DNA of 64,000 nucleotides from Ketobacter alkanivorans (GCF_002863865.1 NZ_CP022684.1:3787990-3851989); one strand, 5' to 3'. Positions 17,226 through 27,268 are shown, numbered from the stretch's first letter. Made by a program: numbers and translations. Notes: generated by a model not told the origin, from the sequence alone.

Positions 17226-18842
17226 AAACGTCGTGATTTTTTTAAAGCCGGTGCGGCTGTTGGCGCGGCCGGTGCTATGGCTTCCGCTCCCCAACTCGCT
17301 TCAGCGGCAATGACTCCTGAAGAAAAATACCGTTTACAGGTTCCAGAACTGTTTGCTCCTGTATCCAGGCCACCTGCCTATACGCCAGCCATTGTGATCG
17401 GCTCCGGTTTTGGTGGCGCTATTTCCGCGCTGCGGCTATCCCAGGCGGGCATACAGACGACCGTACTGGAACGTGGATGCCGTTGGCCAATCGATCCCTG
17501 GCGCAAAATCCATCCTAATGATTTCTATCCTGATGGCCGAGCCTATTGGCATCGCACCAGTGCACGTCAACTGACGGGTTTGAATGTTTCTTTCGATGAC
17601 TTTGGTGGCATTCTGGATGTTACCGAGTATGAAAATATAGATGTATGGCGCGGCGCCTGTGTGGGTGGTGGTTCTAAAGTATTTACCGGCGTGATGATTG
17701 AGCCAGCGCAGGAATATTTTGACGCAATATTCGGTGATGTTGTGAATTACGATGAAATGCATCGCGTATATTACCCGCGCGTACGGGAGATGTTGCGACT
17801 CAGCTCATTGCCAACGGATCTTTATTACAAACCCTCCTTTGGCCATTCGCGGGTTTGGGATAAGCAGGTTCGGTTGGCGGGCTATGATCCGCAGCCCATT
17901 GATGGCATCTGGAACTGGGATGTTGTGCGCAAGGAGTTCCATTATCGCAGCAGGCCTTCGGCATCAATTGGGGAAAGCAATCATGGCAACAGCAATGGTG
18001 CCAAATTCGATTTAACCCAGAACTACCTAAAGTATGCGGAAGAAACCGGTTACACCACGATCTACCCTGGTATGCAGGTTAAGAGCCTGGGGCAAGATAC
18101 CTCTGGCCGCTATCTGGTACAGATTCAGCAGATCGACCCTATGGGCGAAATCATTGACGAGTACACCATCAGTTGTGATTACTTGTTTATGGCGGCGGGC
18201 TCCATCGGCACCACTGAGTTGCTGCTGAAGGCCAGAGAGTTGGGTGAATTGCCGGATCTTAATGAATACATTGGTGAAGGTTGGGGTACCAATGGCGATA
18301 CGGCGGTGGTGCGTACGGTCAGTGAGTTCCAGGGCCTTTACCAGGCCTCACCCTCTGCCAGCATTATTCATGATGCTAATTTTGGTACGCCGATCACCAT
18401 GGAAAACTGGTACGCCTTGCATGTGCCGGTCAACCTCACTGCCATTGGTTCTTTGGGTATGGGCTTCGATATGACCAATCGCTGTCGATTCCAGTACGAC
18501 GCTGCAACCGATTCAACAACCTTGCTGTGGCCAAGAGATGGGAACGCTGATGTGGTTGCTGCTACCCGTGAGATGAACAACCGTATCTGTGATGCCAGTC
18601 TGACCCTGCCTGGGCTGTTGGGTATCGTGCCAGACGTCAATGATTCCTTTACCGCACATCCATTAGGTGGTGCGATTCTTGGGCAAGCAGCTGACGCTCA
18701 TGGCCGTCTGCACGGGTATAACCGCCTGTACGTGATGGATGGCGCTATGATCAATGGCAGTACCGGAGCGGTGAATCCCTCCCTGACCATTTCCGCATTG
18801 GCAGAGCGCAACATCGAAAACATCCTCAACAATGATTTTTGA
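17223..18842 (+). CDS. Tat-exported GMC oxidoreductase, class I cholesterol-oxidase-like
   Basis: 539 residues. It starts with a twin-arginine signal (KRRDFFKAGAAVGAAG, cut near ASA at residue 28). The FAD Rossmann motif GSGFGGAISALRLSQAG is near residue 60, and GACVGGGSKVFTG covers the flavin contact region. At the C-terminus HPLGG (catalytic His) and VNPSLTISALAERNI (catalytic Asn) match non-covalent cholesterol oxidases of the actinobacterial ChoA type. It probably oxidises a sterol or related hydroxy lipid outside the cytoplasm. An A-rich motif covers its start codon, and a lipoprotein gene follows 37 bases later with its own A-rich motif. Confidence 0.85.
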   Translation: MKRRDFFKAGAAVGAAGAMASAPQLASAAMTPEEKYRLQVPELFAPVSRPPAYTPAIVIGSGFGGAISALRLSQAGIQTTVLERGCRWPIDPWRKIHPNDFYPDGRAYWHRTSARQLTGLNVSFDDFGGILDVTEYENIDVWRGACVGGGSKVFTGVMIEPAQEYFDAIFGDVVNYDEMHRVYYPRVREMLRLSSLPTDLYYKPSFGHSRVWDKQVRLAGYDPQPIDGIWNWDVVRKEFHYRSRPSASIGESNHGNSNGAKFDLTQNYLKYAEETGYTTIYPGMQVKSLGQDTSGRYLVQIQQIDPMGEIIDEYTISCDYLFMAAGSIGTTELLLKARELGELPDLNEYIGEGWGTNGDTAVVRTVSEFQGLYQASPSASIIHDANFGTPITMENWYALHVPVNLTAIGSLGMGFDMTNRCRFQYDAATDSTTLLWPRDGNADVVAATREMNNRICDASLTLPGLLGIVPDVNDSFTAHPLGGAILGQAADAHGRLHGYNRLYVMDGAMINGSTGAVNPSLTISALAERNIENILNNDF

Positions 18843-18850
18843 TGCATCAC

Positions 18851-18865
18851 AACAACAATAACAAG
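18851..18865 (+). promoter_or_regulatory. A-rich Hfq/Crc motif upstream of the lipoprotein
   Basis: AACAACAATAACAAG is five ARN triplets in a row, immediately before the AAGG ribosome site (18867-18870) of the next gene. It closely resembles the Pseudomonas CA motif. Confidence 0.65.
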
Positions 18866-18879
18866 CAAGGTTTAACGAT

Positions 18880-19671
18880 ATGTCTATGCAATTTATTTTA
18901 AAAGCCGCGTTACCTGCCGTGATGGTGTCATCTTTGTTGGTGTTGCCTGGCTGTGGAGGCGAGCAGCAGCCTCAGGATGATGTGGTGCGCAAAACTTCGG
19001 GCAGCCCCAATAAGCAGGGGTTGTGGCGAATGATTGAAGAGTTTGACGGTGAGACGTTCTATTCTACAGTGTTGGTGCGGGGCACGGGCAACTCTGTGAC
19101 CATGAATGATTGCAGCCGTGCGTTCGAAGTGGATTCCATGACGCTAAGCGGTAACCAATACAGTGGATACAATCATGACTTGGCACCATTGCAGGTTCTC
19201 AATAACGACACCATGCGATGGGCCTATACCAATCAGTCGCGCCAGTTTGAAAAAATGGACACCAACCCCCAGTTCAATATGGGGGAGTTCCGAGTCAGTT
19301 CGCCGTTGTTGCCCGATGTTGTTGCTTCCAATTTAGTGTGCGTACAGTTCTCGGAAACCGATCAAGGTGAAGTGCTGGTGTTGACAACGCAGGTGTTAGG
19401 GCATCCGCTATTGGTGACGATTACGGCTGATGGTGGTTTGAGCGAGGGTAGTTACGGCGTTGAACCTTATGGCAATCAGGATGCAATGGTGATTTTTTCA
19501 GGTTCCCATTGGGCCAATACGACCCTTACCGGTTACGATGAAATATCCGATGGTACCTTAACCATCACTTCTCGTGGCAATGTTTGGATTGAAGGGGAAG
19601 TGCAGGGCGTGCTCCGTAACGGAACCACGCCCATCAGTGTGACCTTTAATGTGGAAACGCCACGTAACTAA
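18880..19671 (+). CDS. Hypothetical lipoprotein paired with the GMC enzyme
   Basis: 263 residues with a lipoprotein signal (lipobox LPGC, Cys near residue 25) followed by a low-complexity linker. The mature part is predicted mostly beta strand, with no motif I recognise. It follows the cholesterol-oxidase-like gene by 37 bases on the same strand and shares the A-rich leader motif, so the two are likely co-expressed. A role as a partner or substrate-delivery protein is only inference. Its stop overlaps the stop of the convergent chemoreceptor gene. Confidence 0.75.
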   Translation: MSMQFILKAALPAVMVSSLLVLPGCGGEQQPQDDVVRKTSGSPNKQGLWRMIEEFDGETFYSTVLVRGTGNSVTMNDCSRAFEVDSMTLSGNQYSGYNHDLAPLQVLNNDTMRWAYTNQSRQFEKMDTNPQFNMGEFRVSSPLLPDVVASNLVCVQFSETDQGEVLVLTTQVLGHPLLVTITADGGLSEGSYGVEPYGNQDAMVIFSGSHWANTTLTGYDEISDGTLTITSRGNVWIEGEVQGVLRNGTTPISVTFNVETPRN

Positions 19672-22280
19672 TTATTGATCTGGAAGAATGCAATTTGGTC
19701 TCCCAGCCTGCGAGCCTGCTCTGCCATGGCTTCGCTGGCTGCGGAGGCCTCTTCAACCAGTGCTGCGTTCTGCTGCGTCATCTCATCCATTTGGCTGACC
19801 GCGACATTAACTTGCTCGATGCCTGAGGTCTGCTCTTTGGCAGACAAAGCAAGCTCGGACACCAGTTTGCCAACATCATTGATGGAGCCGATGATTTCAT
19901 TCAGCATACGACCTGATTCCTGAACCTGTGTGGTGCCGTTTTCAACTTGGGTCACACTTAGATTGATCAGCTCTTTGATTTCCCTCGCCGCATTGGCGGA
20001 ACGTTGTGCCAAATTGCGGACCTCACCGGCCACCACTGCAAACCCGCGGCCTTGCTCTCCGGCGCGGGCGGCTTCTACTGCAGCATTTAGGGCCAGCAGA
20101 TTGGTTTGGAATGCGATCTCATCAATGACGCCGATAATGTCGGCAATTTTCTTACTGCTTTCGTTTACGGCATTAATGGCTTCTACCGCCCGTTGTGCCA
20201 CGGTACCGCTGCGCTCTGCGTTCTTGCGGGTGCTATTGGTGAGTTCCTCTACGCGCATGGTGTTGTCTGCGCTCTGCTTAACGACACTGGTCATTTCCTC
20301 CATGCTGGAAGCGGTCTCTTCCAGTGAGGAGGCCTGCTCCTCTGTGCGCTGACTTAGATCGGCGTTTCCGTGAGCAATTTCGTTGGCGCCCTGTAATACG
20401 GAGGTGGTGGCAATATTGATCTCGCTGACAATAGACACCAGGCGTTGAATGGTGTTGTTGACGTTGTCTTTCAAGCGACCAAATTCACCTTGATAGTCTT
20501 TTTCCACGGTGTGGCGTAGATCCCCGTCGGCCATTTTTTCCATGATGCTGACCATCTCGCCCACTACATCCTCGCAGATATCCAGTACCTGATTGATGCC
20601 CTGGCTCATGGCAAGGAAGAAACCGCTGCGACCTTCAGTGGTGGCGCGATGGGACAGGTTGCCTATGGCGGCCGAACGGATCATGTGGTCCAGTTCTTTT
20701 TCGATGGCGACTTCTTCGGTGCGATCAGACCATTCCACTACCGTGCCAATGGAGTTGCCTTCATCATCAAACACCGGGCTGGCAAATACAGTCAGGGTAC
20801 GGCCGCCTAACAAAAAGGTTGAGCTGACCGGTTCTTTCAGATTGCCCAGAAGTCTGCGTTGATGGCTTGGGTCTTTGTGATAGATGTCGATATTGGCACC
20901 CATCAGATTCGCGACACTAAAGCGTGGCAGCTCTTTCTTGATGTCATCTTCTGCATGGCTCATCATTTCGAGCACGGCTTTATTGGTGTATACAATGTTC
21001 AGGTCGGTATCGGCCACCATAACGTTGGCAGAAACGGAATCCAGTGCCTGCTTGATGCGGGCATTGTCGTTCGCGATACGTCGTTCTTCATCGATTCTAA
21101 GCTGTTCTATGCGTTGCAGCTCGTTGTGCTTGCGCAGCTCTTCGGTGCGATCCAACCATTCGATAACGGTACCCAGGCGATGTTTCTGTTCATCAAACAC
21201 TGGCGTTGCGGTGATGACAATGGTGCGACCTGCAACCAGTACTTCCTGGCTGTGGGTGGTTTTGGCGGCATCCAGAATTTTTCGCTGATGAGATGGATCT
21301 TTATGGAATATATCCATATTGCAGCCCATCAGTTTGTCGGCTTCGAAATGCGTCAGGACGGTTTTAAGATCGGGCTCGGCGGTTTTCATCATCTTATTCA
21401 GAGATTCATTCATGTAGATGATGTTGTAGTCTTTGTCCGCCAGCATCACGTTGGTATTACACACGTCCAGTGCATTTTTGACCCGCAAGGCCTCGTTGGC
21501 AATGAGGCGCGTGTTCTCAAGCTCAAAGTTCAGTTTTATTTTCATGCACTGCATACCTTGCAGAACACGCCCTGGCTCATCGTTTATGTGAATAGGCAGG
21601 TTACTATCGAAGTTGCCGCTGCTGAATTGCATGAGCGAGCCAGTGGCGGTTTCCATTGGCTCGATCACACACCGTTGCATGAATTGCTGCAGTGCGACTA
21701 CGCCTAATACCAGGGTGACCAGATAGGCCCAAGGCAGGGCTTGGCCACTGACGATGAAATCACCACACATGACTGCGGCAAAGGCCGCGATGATCCAGTT
21801 CAATTTGGCTTTTAGCGATTGTTGTTGAAAGTAGTTGGTGATTTTTTCCAGGGCGCTGGGTTGTACGTTTTCGCCGGCGTTGAGGCGGGCATAGAGGGTC
21901 TCAGCCTCCTGTACCTGTTGCGCACTTGGTGCGTGGCGCACCGACATATATTCGGTTATTTTGCCATCGGACCAAATTGGGGTGACGTTGGCTTCCACCC
22001 AGTAATGATCGCCGTTCTTGCAGCGGTTTTTGACCATGCCGCGCCAGGGCTTGCCTGCCTGTACGGTTTCCCATAGATCCTTGAACGCTGCCTGCGGCAT
22101 ATCCGGGTGTCGAATCAGGTTGTGTGCTTGCCCTATCAGCTCGGTTTCGGTGAAGCCACTGATTTCGATAAAGTCCCGATTGATGTAGGTGATCACACCT
22201 TTGGGGTTGGTTTTGGATACGATGGTTTGGCCTGGGGCCAGCTTAACCTCTTTTTGAGTCACCGGCATATTGACGCGCAT
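19668..22280 (-). CDS. Methyl-accepting chemotaxis protein with three PAS domains
   Basis: 870 residues. An Aer-like PAS domain comes first (residues about 18-130: [16 protein letters not shown] ... [11 protein letters not shown]), then two membrane segments around residues 165-205. Two tandem near-identical PAS units follow (about 265-385 and 410-525; both contain HKDPSHQR and end in a D-R-T-E-E segment). The C-terminus is the signalling hairpin with the tip [26 protein letters not shown] sensors of this type often monitor redox or energy state through a flavin; the cofactor is not provable here. It could start at either ATG, 22280 or 22268. Confidence 0.92.
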   Translation of the reverse strand: MRVNMPVTQKEVKLAPGQTIVSKTNPKGVITYINRDFIEISGFTETELIGQAHNLIRHPDMPQAAFKDLWETVQAGKPWRGMVKNRCKNGDHYWVEANVTPIWSDGKITEYMSVRHAPSAQQVQEAETLYARLNAGENVQPSALEKITNYFQQQSLKAKLNWIIAAFAAVMCGDFIVSGQALPWAYLVTLVLGVVALQQFMQRCVIEPMETATGSLMQFSSGNFDSNLPIHINDEPGRVLQGMQCMKIKLNFELENTRLIANEALRVKNALDVCNTNVMLADKDYNIIYMNESLNKMMKTAEPDLKTVLTHFEADKLMGCNMDIFHKDPSHQRKILDAAKTTHSQEVLVAGRTIVITATPVFDEQKHRLGTVIEWLDRTEELRKHNELQRIEQLRIDEERRIANDNARIKQALDSVSANVMVADTDLNIVYTNKAVLEMMSHAEDDIKKELPRFSVANLMGANIDIYHKDPSHQRRLLGNLKEPVSSTFLLGGRTLTVFASPVFDDEGNSIGTVVEWSDRTEEVAIEKELDHMIRSAAIGNLSHRATTEGRSGFFLAMSQGINQVLDICEDVVGEMVSIMEKMADGDLRHTVEKDYQGEFGRLKDNVNNTIQRLVSIVSEINIATTSVLQGANEIAHGNADLSQRTEEQASSLEETASSMEEMTSVVKQSADNTMRVEELTNSTRKNAERSGTVAQRAVEAINAVNESSKKIADIIGVIDEIAFQTNLLALNAAVEAARAGEQGRGFAVVAGEVRNLAQRSANAAREIKELINLSVTQVENGTTQVQESGRMLNEIIGSINDVGKLVSELALSAKEQTSGIEQVNVAVSQMDEMTQQNAALVEEASAASEAMAEQARRLGDQIAFFQINN

Positions 22281-22479
22281 GATCAGTCCTTTTGTGTTTG
22301 TCCTGGTGAAGCCTGAAATTCAAGGGCACTTAATTCAGTGTAGAAAAGGATTGGGTGGAAGAAAGTACAAAAGGGTAGGCGGCGCTAAAAAGCGCCTGAT
22401 TTCGCCAAGTTTTGACGAGCATCAGGGCTTGGGCTGTATTTATAGCAACGAATGATTCTAAGAATGTGGGTTTTAATCG

Positions 22480-23382
22480 CTATTCCCTTAGGAAACGGCC
22501 GAACTCACGTTGGAACTGGATAGGTTGGTCCACCATCGGTGCGTGGCCTGCACGATCGAAGATGACAACCTTGGCGTGAGGGATGTGGTGGGCGATTTCG
22601 TGTTGGGCTTCCAGGCTGAAGTAGCGGGACTGGCGGCCCATCATTAAAGTGGTGGGCACCTGTATATTGGCCAGAGCATCTCTGGTGTCGCGTCCGTTCA
22701 TGAATGCCTGCATGACATTCAGATAGGTCTGCCATTTTTCTACCGGCATCATGTAGCGGGTCAGCAGAGGCTCTGCATAGCGGGCGGCCAGATCAATTAT
22801 GCGTTGGGACAGGCCTCGATACATGGCTATGCGATAGATCTGTGCAACGGTGTCTCGAAATTGGATGCGAGTTTCTTTGGGTAGCTGCCAGTAGCCAGTT
22901 TGATCTCCGGCATTTTTTGCAATCGCCAACAGCTCCGAAAAAGTACGAAACAGGTCTTCCTGCTGTGCTCCGAATATGCCGTTTATTTTGCCGGGGCAGT
23001 GGGTGCTGTTTGCTCCGTGTTCGATATTCAGGTATTTGCCGATGCGCTCGAAACCGTGAATTTGGTTGTAGGTGAGGCAGGTATAGGCTCCGGTGGAGAC
23101 GCCCCCCAGAATCACGTCGTCTAATTGGAAATGATTGAGCAGATCCTGTACGTCATTGGCATAGGTTTCGAATACATCCAGCCCCTCCAGGTTCGCATGG
23201 TGGGAGCGCCCGAACCCCCGCAGGTCTGGCAGAAAGAATTCAAATTGACGGCTATAGGGCAATACATTGTGTAGCCAGTGAGCGCCTCGGGAGCCAAATC
23301 CGTGCAGCAGTAAGACGGGTTTGCCTCGGCCAACCCGGATCACATTCATTGTTTCACCGTCGCGTAGTGGTACTTGAGCCAC
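22480..23382 (-). CDS. Alpha/beta hydrolase
   Basis: A 300-residue alpha/beta-hydrolase fold protein. Motifs: oxyanion strand VLLHGFGSRGAHW, nucleophile elbow GGVSTGAY (Ser near residue 95), and C-terminal DRAGHAPMVDQP with the catalytic His. There is no signal peptide, so it is cytoplasmic. Substrate is unknown; sequence similarity to ester and C-C bond hydrolases is all that can be claimed. It is transcribed toward the chemoreceptor gene, 199 bases away. Confidence 0.85.
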   Translation of the reverse strand: MAQVPLRDGETMNVIRVGRGKPVLLLHGFGSRGAHWLHNVLPYSRQFEFFLPDLRGFGRSHHANLEGLDVFETYANDVQDLLNHFQLDDVILGGVSTGAYTCLTYNQIHGFERIGKYLNIEHGANSTHCPGKINGIFGAQQEDLFRTFSELLAIAKNAGDQTGYWQLPKETRIQFRDTVAQIYRIAMYRGLSQRIIDLAARYAEPLLTRYMMPVEKWQTYLNVMQAFMNGRDTRDALANIQVPTTLMMGRQSRYFSLEAQHEIAHHIPHAKVVIFDRAGHAPMVDQPIQFQREFGRFLRE

Positions 23383-23614
23383 GAAGTTCCCCTAGTTTGT
23401 TTTCATTATTTTTCGTTTGTGGTGAAAATCTACTCCTTAGAAGATCGTTTTAGAATAATTAAAACGTACAATTTGTGTAAGCGATTAGGATGTAGGCTGC
23501 TACGCATGTCTAATTAGGACGATTGTACCGAATTTGGATTATCAGCTTGTTTAGCCCGCTTAATGTAATTAAAGTGAGGGCGTTCTTATCCGGGGTAATG
23601 ACAACGGGGATGTC

Positions 23615-24904
23615 ATGATGGGGAAATCAGGGATTGCCTTGCTGCTGGTCTGGGGGCTGGCCGGCTGTGATAACACAAAGGATCTGCCGCTTCTGGGGCG
23701 TTATGTGGCAAAGAATGTATGCGCATCTGTGTGGCTGGAAGGCTACGATGACGCTGCCGCGATTCAGTACGTCACCAATATTGCAACCTTGATCCAGCCC
23801 AGCTGGAATGTGCGGCTGGATGAGCGCGGCCGGGTTGCGGTGAACAATTTCTGGTTCCCCTGGCTTGCTCCCAAATACGCTGCTCCTACCTCGAGTCAGC
23901 CCTTGTCTGATTGCCGTAACGACTATGGCACGGTTCTTCCCTCTGCTGAGTTAGCGGCTCCCCTTGAACCCGGTTCTTCTCTGGTGACAGATCTCACCCC
24001 AGGTTCTGCCCTGCAGGGCTATCTGGATGCCATGATTACGGTTGGTGCTCCTGAGCACACTACTGCCTTGTTGGTGCTGAAGGGCAACCGGGTGATTGCA
24101 GAAGCCTATCGTGATGGTCTGGGGCCGGATGCCCCTTTGAAGGGCTTTTCTATGTCGAAGAGCTTTGCCAATCTGCTGGTGGGGCGTTTGGTGGATAGCG
24201 GGGCTGTTGCGGTGAGCGATGCCATGCTGCTGCCGGGGTGGGAGCTGGATCAACGTGCAGCCATCAGCTGGGATCACAGCCTGCGTATGAGTTCAGGGCT
24301 GCAATGGCATGAGGCGGCGCTGGGGGAGAATAATGATCAGGGCCAGATGTTTTACAACAGCGTGGATCCCAGTGGCTATGCTGCGACCAAGCCTTACAGT
24401 GTCGAGCCCAATACCCGTTTTAATTATTCCAGTGGCGATTTTATGAACCTGGCCACAGCGCTGGTTCAGCATGAGGGCTGGTTTGATCCTGGCTGGGATC
24501 TTGGTGGTGCGTTCGCCCTGGAGTATTCACCGGATGGACAATATCCGTTGCTGGGGGAGGGTGTGTATCTCACCACCCGCGGTTGGGCCGAGATGGCGAC
24601 CCTGTACATGAACGCTGGTCGCCTGGGGGATGCGCAGATTCTGTCCCCGGAATGGGTGGCATACACGCTTGCGTCCAGCGCTACCAATTCTGACTATGGT
24701 GCGGGCATTTGGCTTAATCGGAGCCAGAACCTGTTTCCTGATTTACCCGCCGACACCTTTGCCTTTGCCGGTTCTTATGACCGTTTTGTGGTGGCTCTGC
24801 CCGCCCATGATGTGGTGGTGGTGCGTGTAGGTTTCAGCGCCCAGCCCGGTGATTTTGACATGCAGCGCTTTGTCTTGAACCTGTTGGAGCTGGTGCCGAA
24901 TTAG
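23615..24904 (+). CDS. Serine hydrolase (class C beta-lactamase fold), lipoprotein
   Basis: 429 residues. An N-terminal lipobox LAGC (Cys near residue 18) predicts a membrane-anchored protein. The catalytic domain has SMSK (the SxxK motif near residue 186) and YSSG (the Y-x-N-like motif). This matches the 6-aminohexanoate-dimer hydrolase/EstB/class C beta-lactamase superfamily, which includes esterases and amidases. Substrate cannot be read. It converges with the lipase-foldase-like gene, 23 bases from its stop. Confidence 0.85.
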   Translation: MMGKSGIALLLVWGLAGCDNTKDLPLLGRYVAKNVCASVWLEGYDDAAAIQYVTNIATLIQPSWNVRLDERGRVAVNNFWFPWLAPKYAAPTSSQPLSDCRNDYGTVLPSAELAAPLEPGSSLVTDLTPGSALQGYLDAMITVGAPEHTTALLVLKGNRVIAEAYRDGLGPDAPLKGFSMSKSFANLLVGRLVDSGAVAVSDAMLLPGWELDQRAAISWDHSLRMSSGLQWHEAALGENNDQGQMFYNSVDPSGYAATKPYSVEPNTRFNYSSGDFMNLATALVQHEGWFDPGWDLGGAFALEYSPDGQYPLLGEGVYLTTRGWAEMATLYMNAGRLGDAQILSPEWVAYTLASSATNSDYGAGIWLNRSQNLFPDLPADTFAFAGSYDRFVVALPAHDVVVVRVGFSAQPGDFDMQRFVLNLLELVPN

Positions 24905-24927
24905 TCTCGACCTGGTTTTAAACCCGT

Positions 24928-25893
24928 TCAGTACATTTCGGCACGATCCAGTGTTTTCACCCTCAGTACCTCACTGCCGGAGAAGTACTGCTGCCGCAGT
25001 TGATTCAGCTGCGGATCATCCTCTGATGTCACACCACCTTGCTGCATTAAGGTTTGCCTGGCTCGGCTGTACTGCTGATATTGATTCATGAAGGCCGGAC
25101 TGGGTTCGCCGAAGACGAAATCCGGCTGCACCAAAGCCCGCGCTGCCATCTGCTCGGCCACGCTTTTCAGGGTTGCCGGATCGGGGCGTGATGTGGCCAG
25201 CGCCGTGAATAGATCCTCGCTGTGCTGCAGTATTTTCTGCGCCTGGGGCTGCACGGTAACGGGTAGGCTATAGATTTGCTCCTGCAGGGATTGCTTGAGC
25301 TGGACCGGATCCTGGGTGTTTACCATTTGTTGAACGAATTGGCTGGTGAAGGTTTCCATCTCTTGCCAGTCGCTGAACAGGTTGGCGCTGTCCGGCCCCA
25401 GATAGTCATCACGAATCTGCTGCACTCGCTGCAGAGCATCGTTGAGGCTGGCGACACCCTCCATGGGCAGTAACTGTAGGGCGAGGTTGAATTCGATATA
25501 GCGATTCAGCAAAGTTTGCAGCTGCTGATGAGCGCGGGGGCCGAGCTGATTGGCGTATTGATCCAGGATCGACTGTTTCCATTCATCGGCCGCTATTGCG
25601 CCCTGTTGACGGGCGATGGCATCGAACAGCTCGCGAACTTCCGGGCCGGTAATCAGGTTACCTTTGCTATCAATATCCAGTGTCTGATCAAGGCCCTGGA
25701 GGTGCACGCTGCGGGCAGTTTTAGGGCGGTTTGGATTGATGCTGGCGGGTGGGGCTGTATCCAGGTCATCGGCGTGGGCGCTGGTGGTAGCGGTATGCAC
25801 CGGGGGTGAGGCTTGCTCAGGGGAGGTGTTCCAGAACATTAGCGCCAGAATCAACAGCGTAATGCAAGCTGCTATGGACAGAGACCACTTCAT
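24928..25893 (-). CDS. Lipase-specific foldase (Lif)-like protein
   Basis: 321 residues from the ATG at 25893, chosen because GAGGAA precedes it and because the longer frame begins only with TTG. One N-terminal membrane anchor (residues about 4-22) is followed by a Pro/Thr-rich linker. The foldase-like domain begins SVHLQGLDQTLDIDSKGNL..., then EVRELFDAIAR, which corresponds to the Lif motif RxxFDY in degenerate form. Lif proteins fold secreted lipases in the periplasm and normally follow a lipase gene. Here the upstream gene is a diguanylate cyclase, so no cognate lipase is adjacent. Confidence 0.8.
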   Translation of the reverse strand: MKWSLSIAACITLLILALMFWNTSPEQASPPVHTATTSAHADDLDTAPPASINPNRPKTARSVHLQGLDQTLDIDSKGNLITGPEVRELFDAIARQQGAIAADEWKQSILDQYANQLGPRAHQQLQTLLNRYIEFNLALQLLPMEGVASLNDALQRVQQIRDDYLGPDSANLFSDWQEMETFTSQFVQQMVNTQDPVQLKQSLQEQIYSLPVTVQPQAQKILQHSEDLFTALATSRPDPATLKSVAEQMAARALVQPDFVFGEPSPAFMNQYQQYSRARQTLMQQGGVTSEDDPQLNQLRQQYFSGSEVLRVKTLDRAEMY

Positions 25894-25905
25894 GGTGTTC
25901 CTCGA

Positions 25906-25920
25906 ATTTGTTTTTATTGT
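25906..25920 (-). promoter_or_regulatory. A-rich motif in the lipase-foldase leader
   Basis: Minus-strand ACAATAAAAACAAAT includes four ARN triplets (AAT AAA AAC AAA) just before the ribosome site of the foldase-like gene. It is a weaker candidate for Hfq/Crc control than the two at 17-19 kb. Confidence 0.45.
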
Positions 25921-25975
25921 GGATGCCAAGCTTACTATGGGGACGGGCGGTGACCAAGCCCTGTGGGTGTGGTTG

Positions 25976-27247
25976 CTAAACCAGGTTGATCAGGGTTTGT
26001 TGCTCCGGTTCGCAATGGGATATCTGAGTGTTGGACCAGCCGTTGCGGCCGTTCTCTTTGGACTTGTAGAGCATTTGATCGGCCGCACTCACCAGCTTTT
26101 CTGGATCGAGGCTTTTCACCGGAAACACCGTGGCCGCGCCCAAGCTGGCGGTCACGACTTTTTTCACGTGGGAGCCTTCGTGGGGAATGTTTAATTCCAG
26201 TATTCGTTGTTGAATCCGTATCAGGGTGTTTTTGATCTGGGTGGCATCGATGTTGGGGTACAGCAGAATAAACTCTTCTCCGCCGTAGCGACCCACCAGT
26301 TCAGCAGGGCGGCTGGCTTCTTTCTTAAGGGCTCGTGATATCTGGGTCAGACAGTGATCCCCGGCCATGTGTCCATAGTGGTCGTTGTATTGTTTGAAGT
26401 AATCAATATCCAACAGAATCACCGACAGGGGTTTTTTCTCCCGCAGGCAACGGTGCCATTCCATTTTCAGGCGTTCATCAAAGTAACGTCGGTTGGCCAG
26501 TCCGGTGAGCGAGTCCTCCCGTGACAGTTTCTCCAAATACTGATTCAGCAGATCTTTCTCGGCTTTGTCGATGTCCAGCAGCAGCCCCTGCAGGAACATA
26601 GCGCGCTCCCGGTGCTCAATGATGTAGGCGATGCCCATGCCGATGACGTTGGCGAAGATAAAGAAGGTCTGAAATTCGAATTGGGTGAAGTGAAGATCAA
26701 AAGTTCGGCTGATCAGCAGTGTGGCCAGCCCTGCCAGATGACACCAGATGACGGTGTTGAAGAATCGCATCTTGGACATAGCATAAATAATGATCACTAC
26801 ATAAATGTTGATGGCGTGCAGCCCGGCCAGGCCGATGGGGTCGGTAATGGTGGTGGCACTCACCATAATGGCCGTCAGGATCACCATTGAGGTGACGCCG
26901 GTATACCAGTGGAAGGCTTTGTCCATATTGGGCAGGCGTGCGCAGACATTGATGAACAGCAGCCCGAAGCCAGTAATCACGTAGGCCCAGGTGAACATCC
27001 CCTTGTCTTGACCGGCGAACTGTACGAATACCACGATGCCCATGATCACATACAGCCCAACCAGATATACGGCATTGGACAGCATGTTTTTCAGTGCGAG
27101 TTTGCGATAGGAGTGGGCGAAAAACTGTTCCAGAAAGTCAGGGAAACGCAGCAGTCGGAAACCCGAGGCCAGCACGTCCTCGATCTCATGCTTTAAGGCT
27201 GGATCGGTAATGAGCAGATTATCTGTGCGGATAATAAGATTGGACAT
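25976..27247 (-). CDS. Membrane-bound diguanylate cyclase (GGDEF)
   Basis: 423 residues. About six membrane helices (residues 60-205) form an unassigned sensor. A short coiled coil leads to the GGDEF domain, which begins SREDSLTGLANRRYFDERL and has the active site RYGGEEF. This should make cyclic di-GMP from GTP at the inner membrane. The product-inhibition I-site position reads RPAE instead of RxxD. It lies between the foldase-like gene and an HD-GYP-like gene on the same strand. Confidence 0.9.
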   Translation of the reverse strand: MSNLIIRTDNLLITDPALKHEIEDVLASGFRLLRFPDFLEQFFAHSYRKLALKNMLSNAVYLVGLYVIMGIVVFVQFAGQDKGMFTWAYVITGFGLLFINVCARLPNMDKAFHWYTGVTSMVILTAIMVSATTITDPIGLAGLHAINIYVVIIIYAMSKMRFFNTVIWCHLAGLATLLISRTFDLHFTQFEFQTFFIFANVIGMGIAYIIEHRERAMFLQGLLLDIDKAEKDLLNQYLEKLSREDSLTGLANRRYFDERLKMEWHRCLREKKPLSVILLDIDYFKQYNDHYGHMAGDHCLTQISRALKKEASRPAELVGRYGGEEFILLYPNIDATQIKNTLIRIQQRILELNIPHEGSHVKKVVTASLGAATVFPVKSLDPEKLVSAADQMLYKSKENGRNGWSNTQISHCEPEQQTLINLV

Positions 27248-27256
27248 GGATACGGG

Positions 27257-27268
27257 GTTATTGTTGTT
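27257..27268 (-). promoter_or_regulatory. A-rich Hfq/Crc motif in the diguanylate cyclase leader
   Basis: Minus-strand AACAACAATAAC (four ARN triplets) lies 9 bases before the ATG, in the place of a Shine-Dalgarno, none of which is otherwise visible. Confidence 0.6.

Noticed and set aside
22381-22396. GGCGCT-AAAA-AGCGCC hairpin between the hydrolase and chemoreceptor.
   Set aside because: Six-base stem without a T-run; not distinctive.
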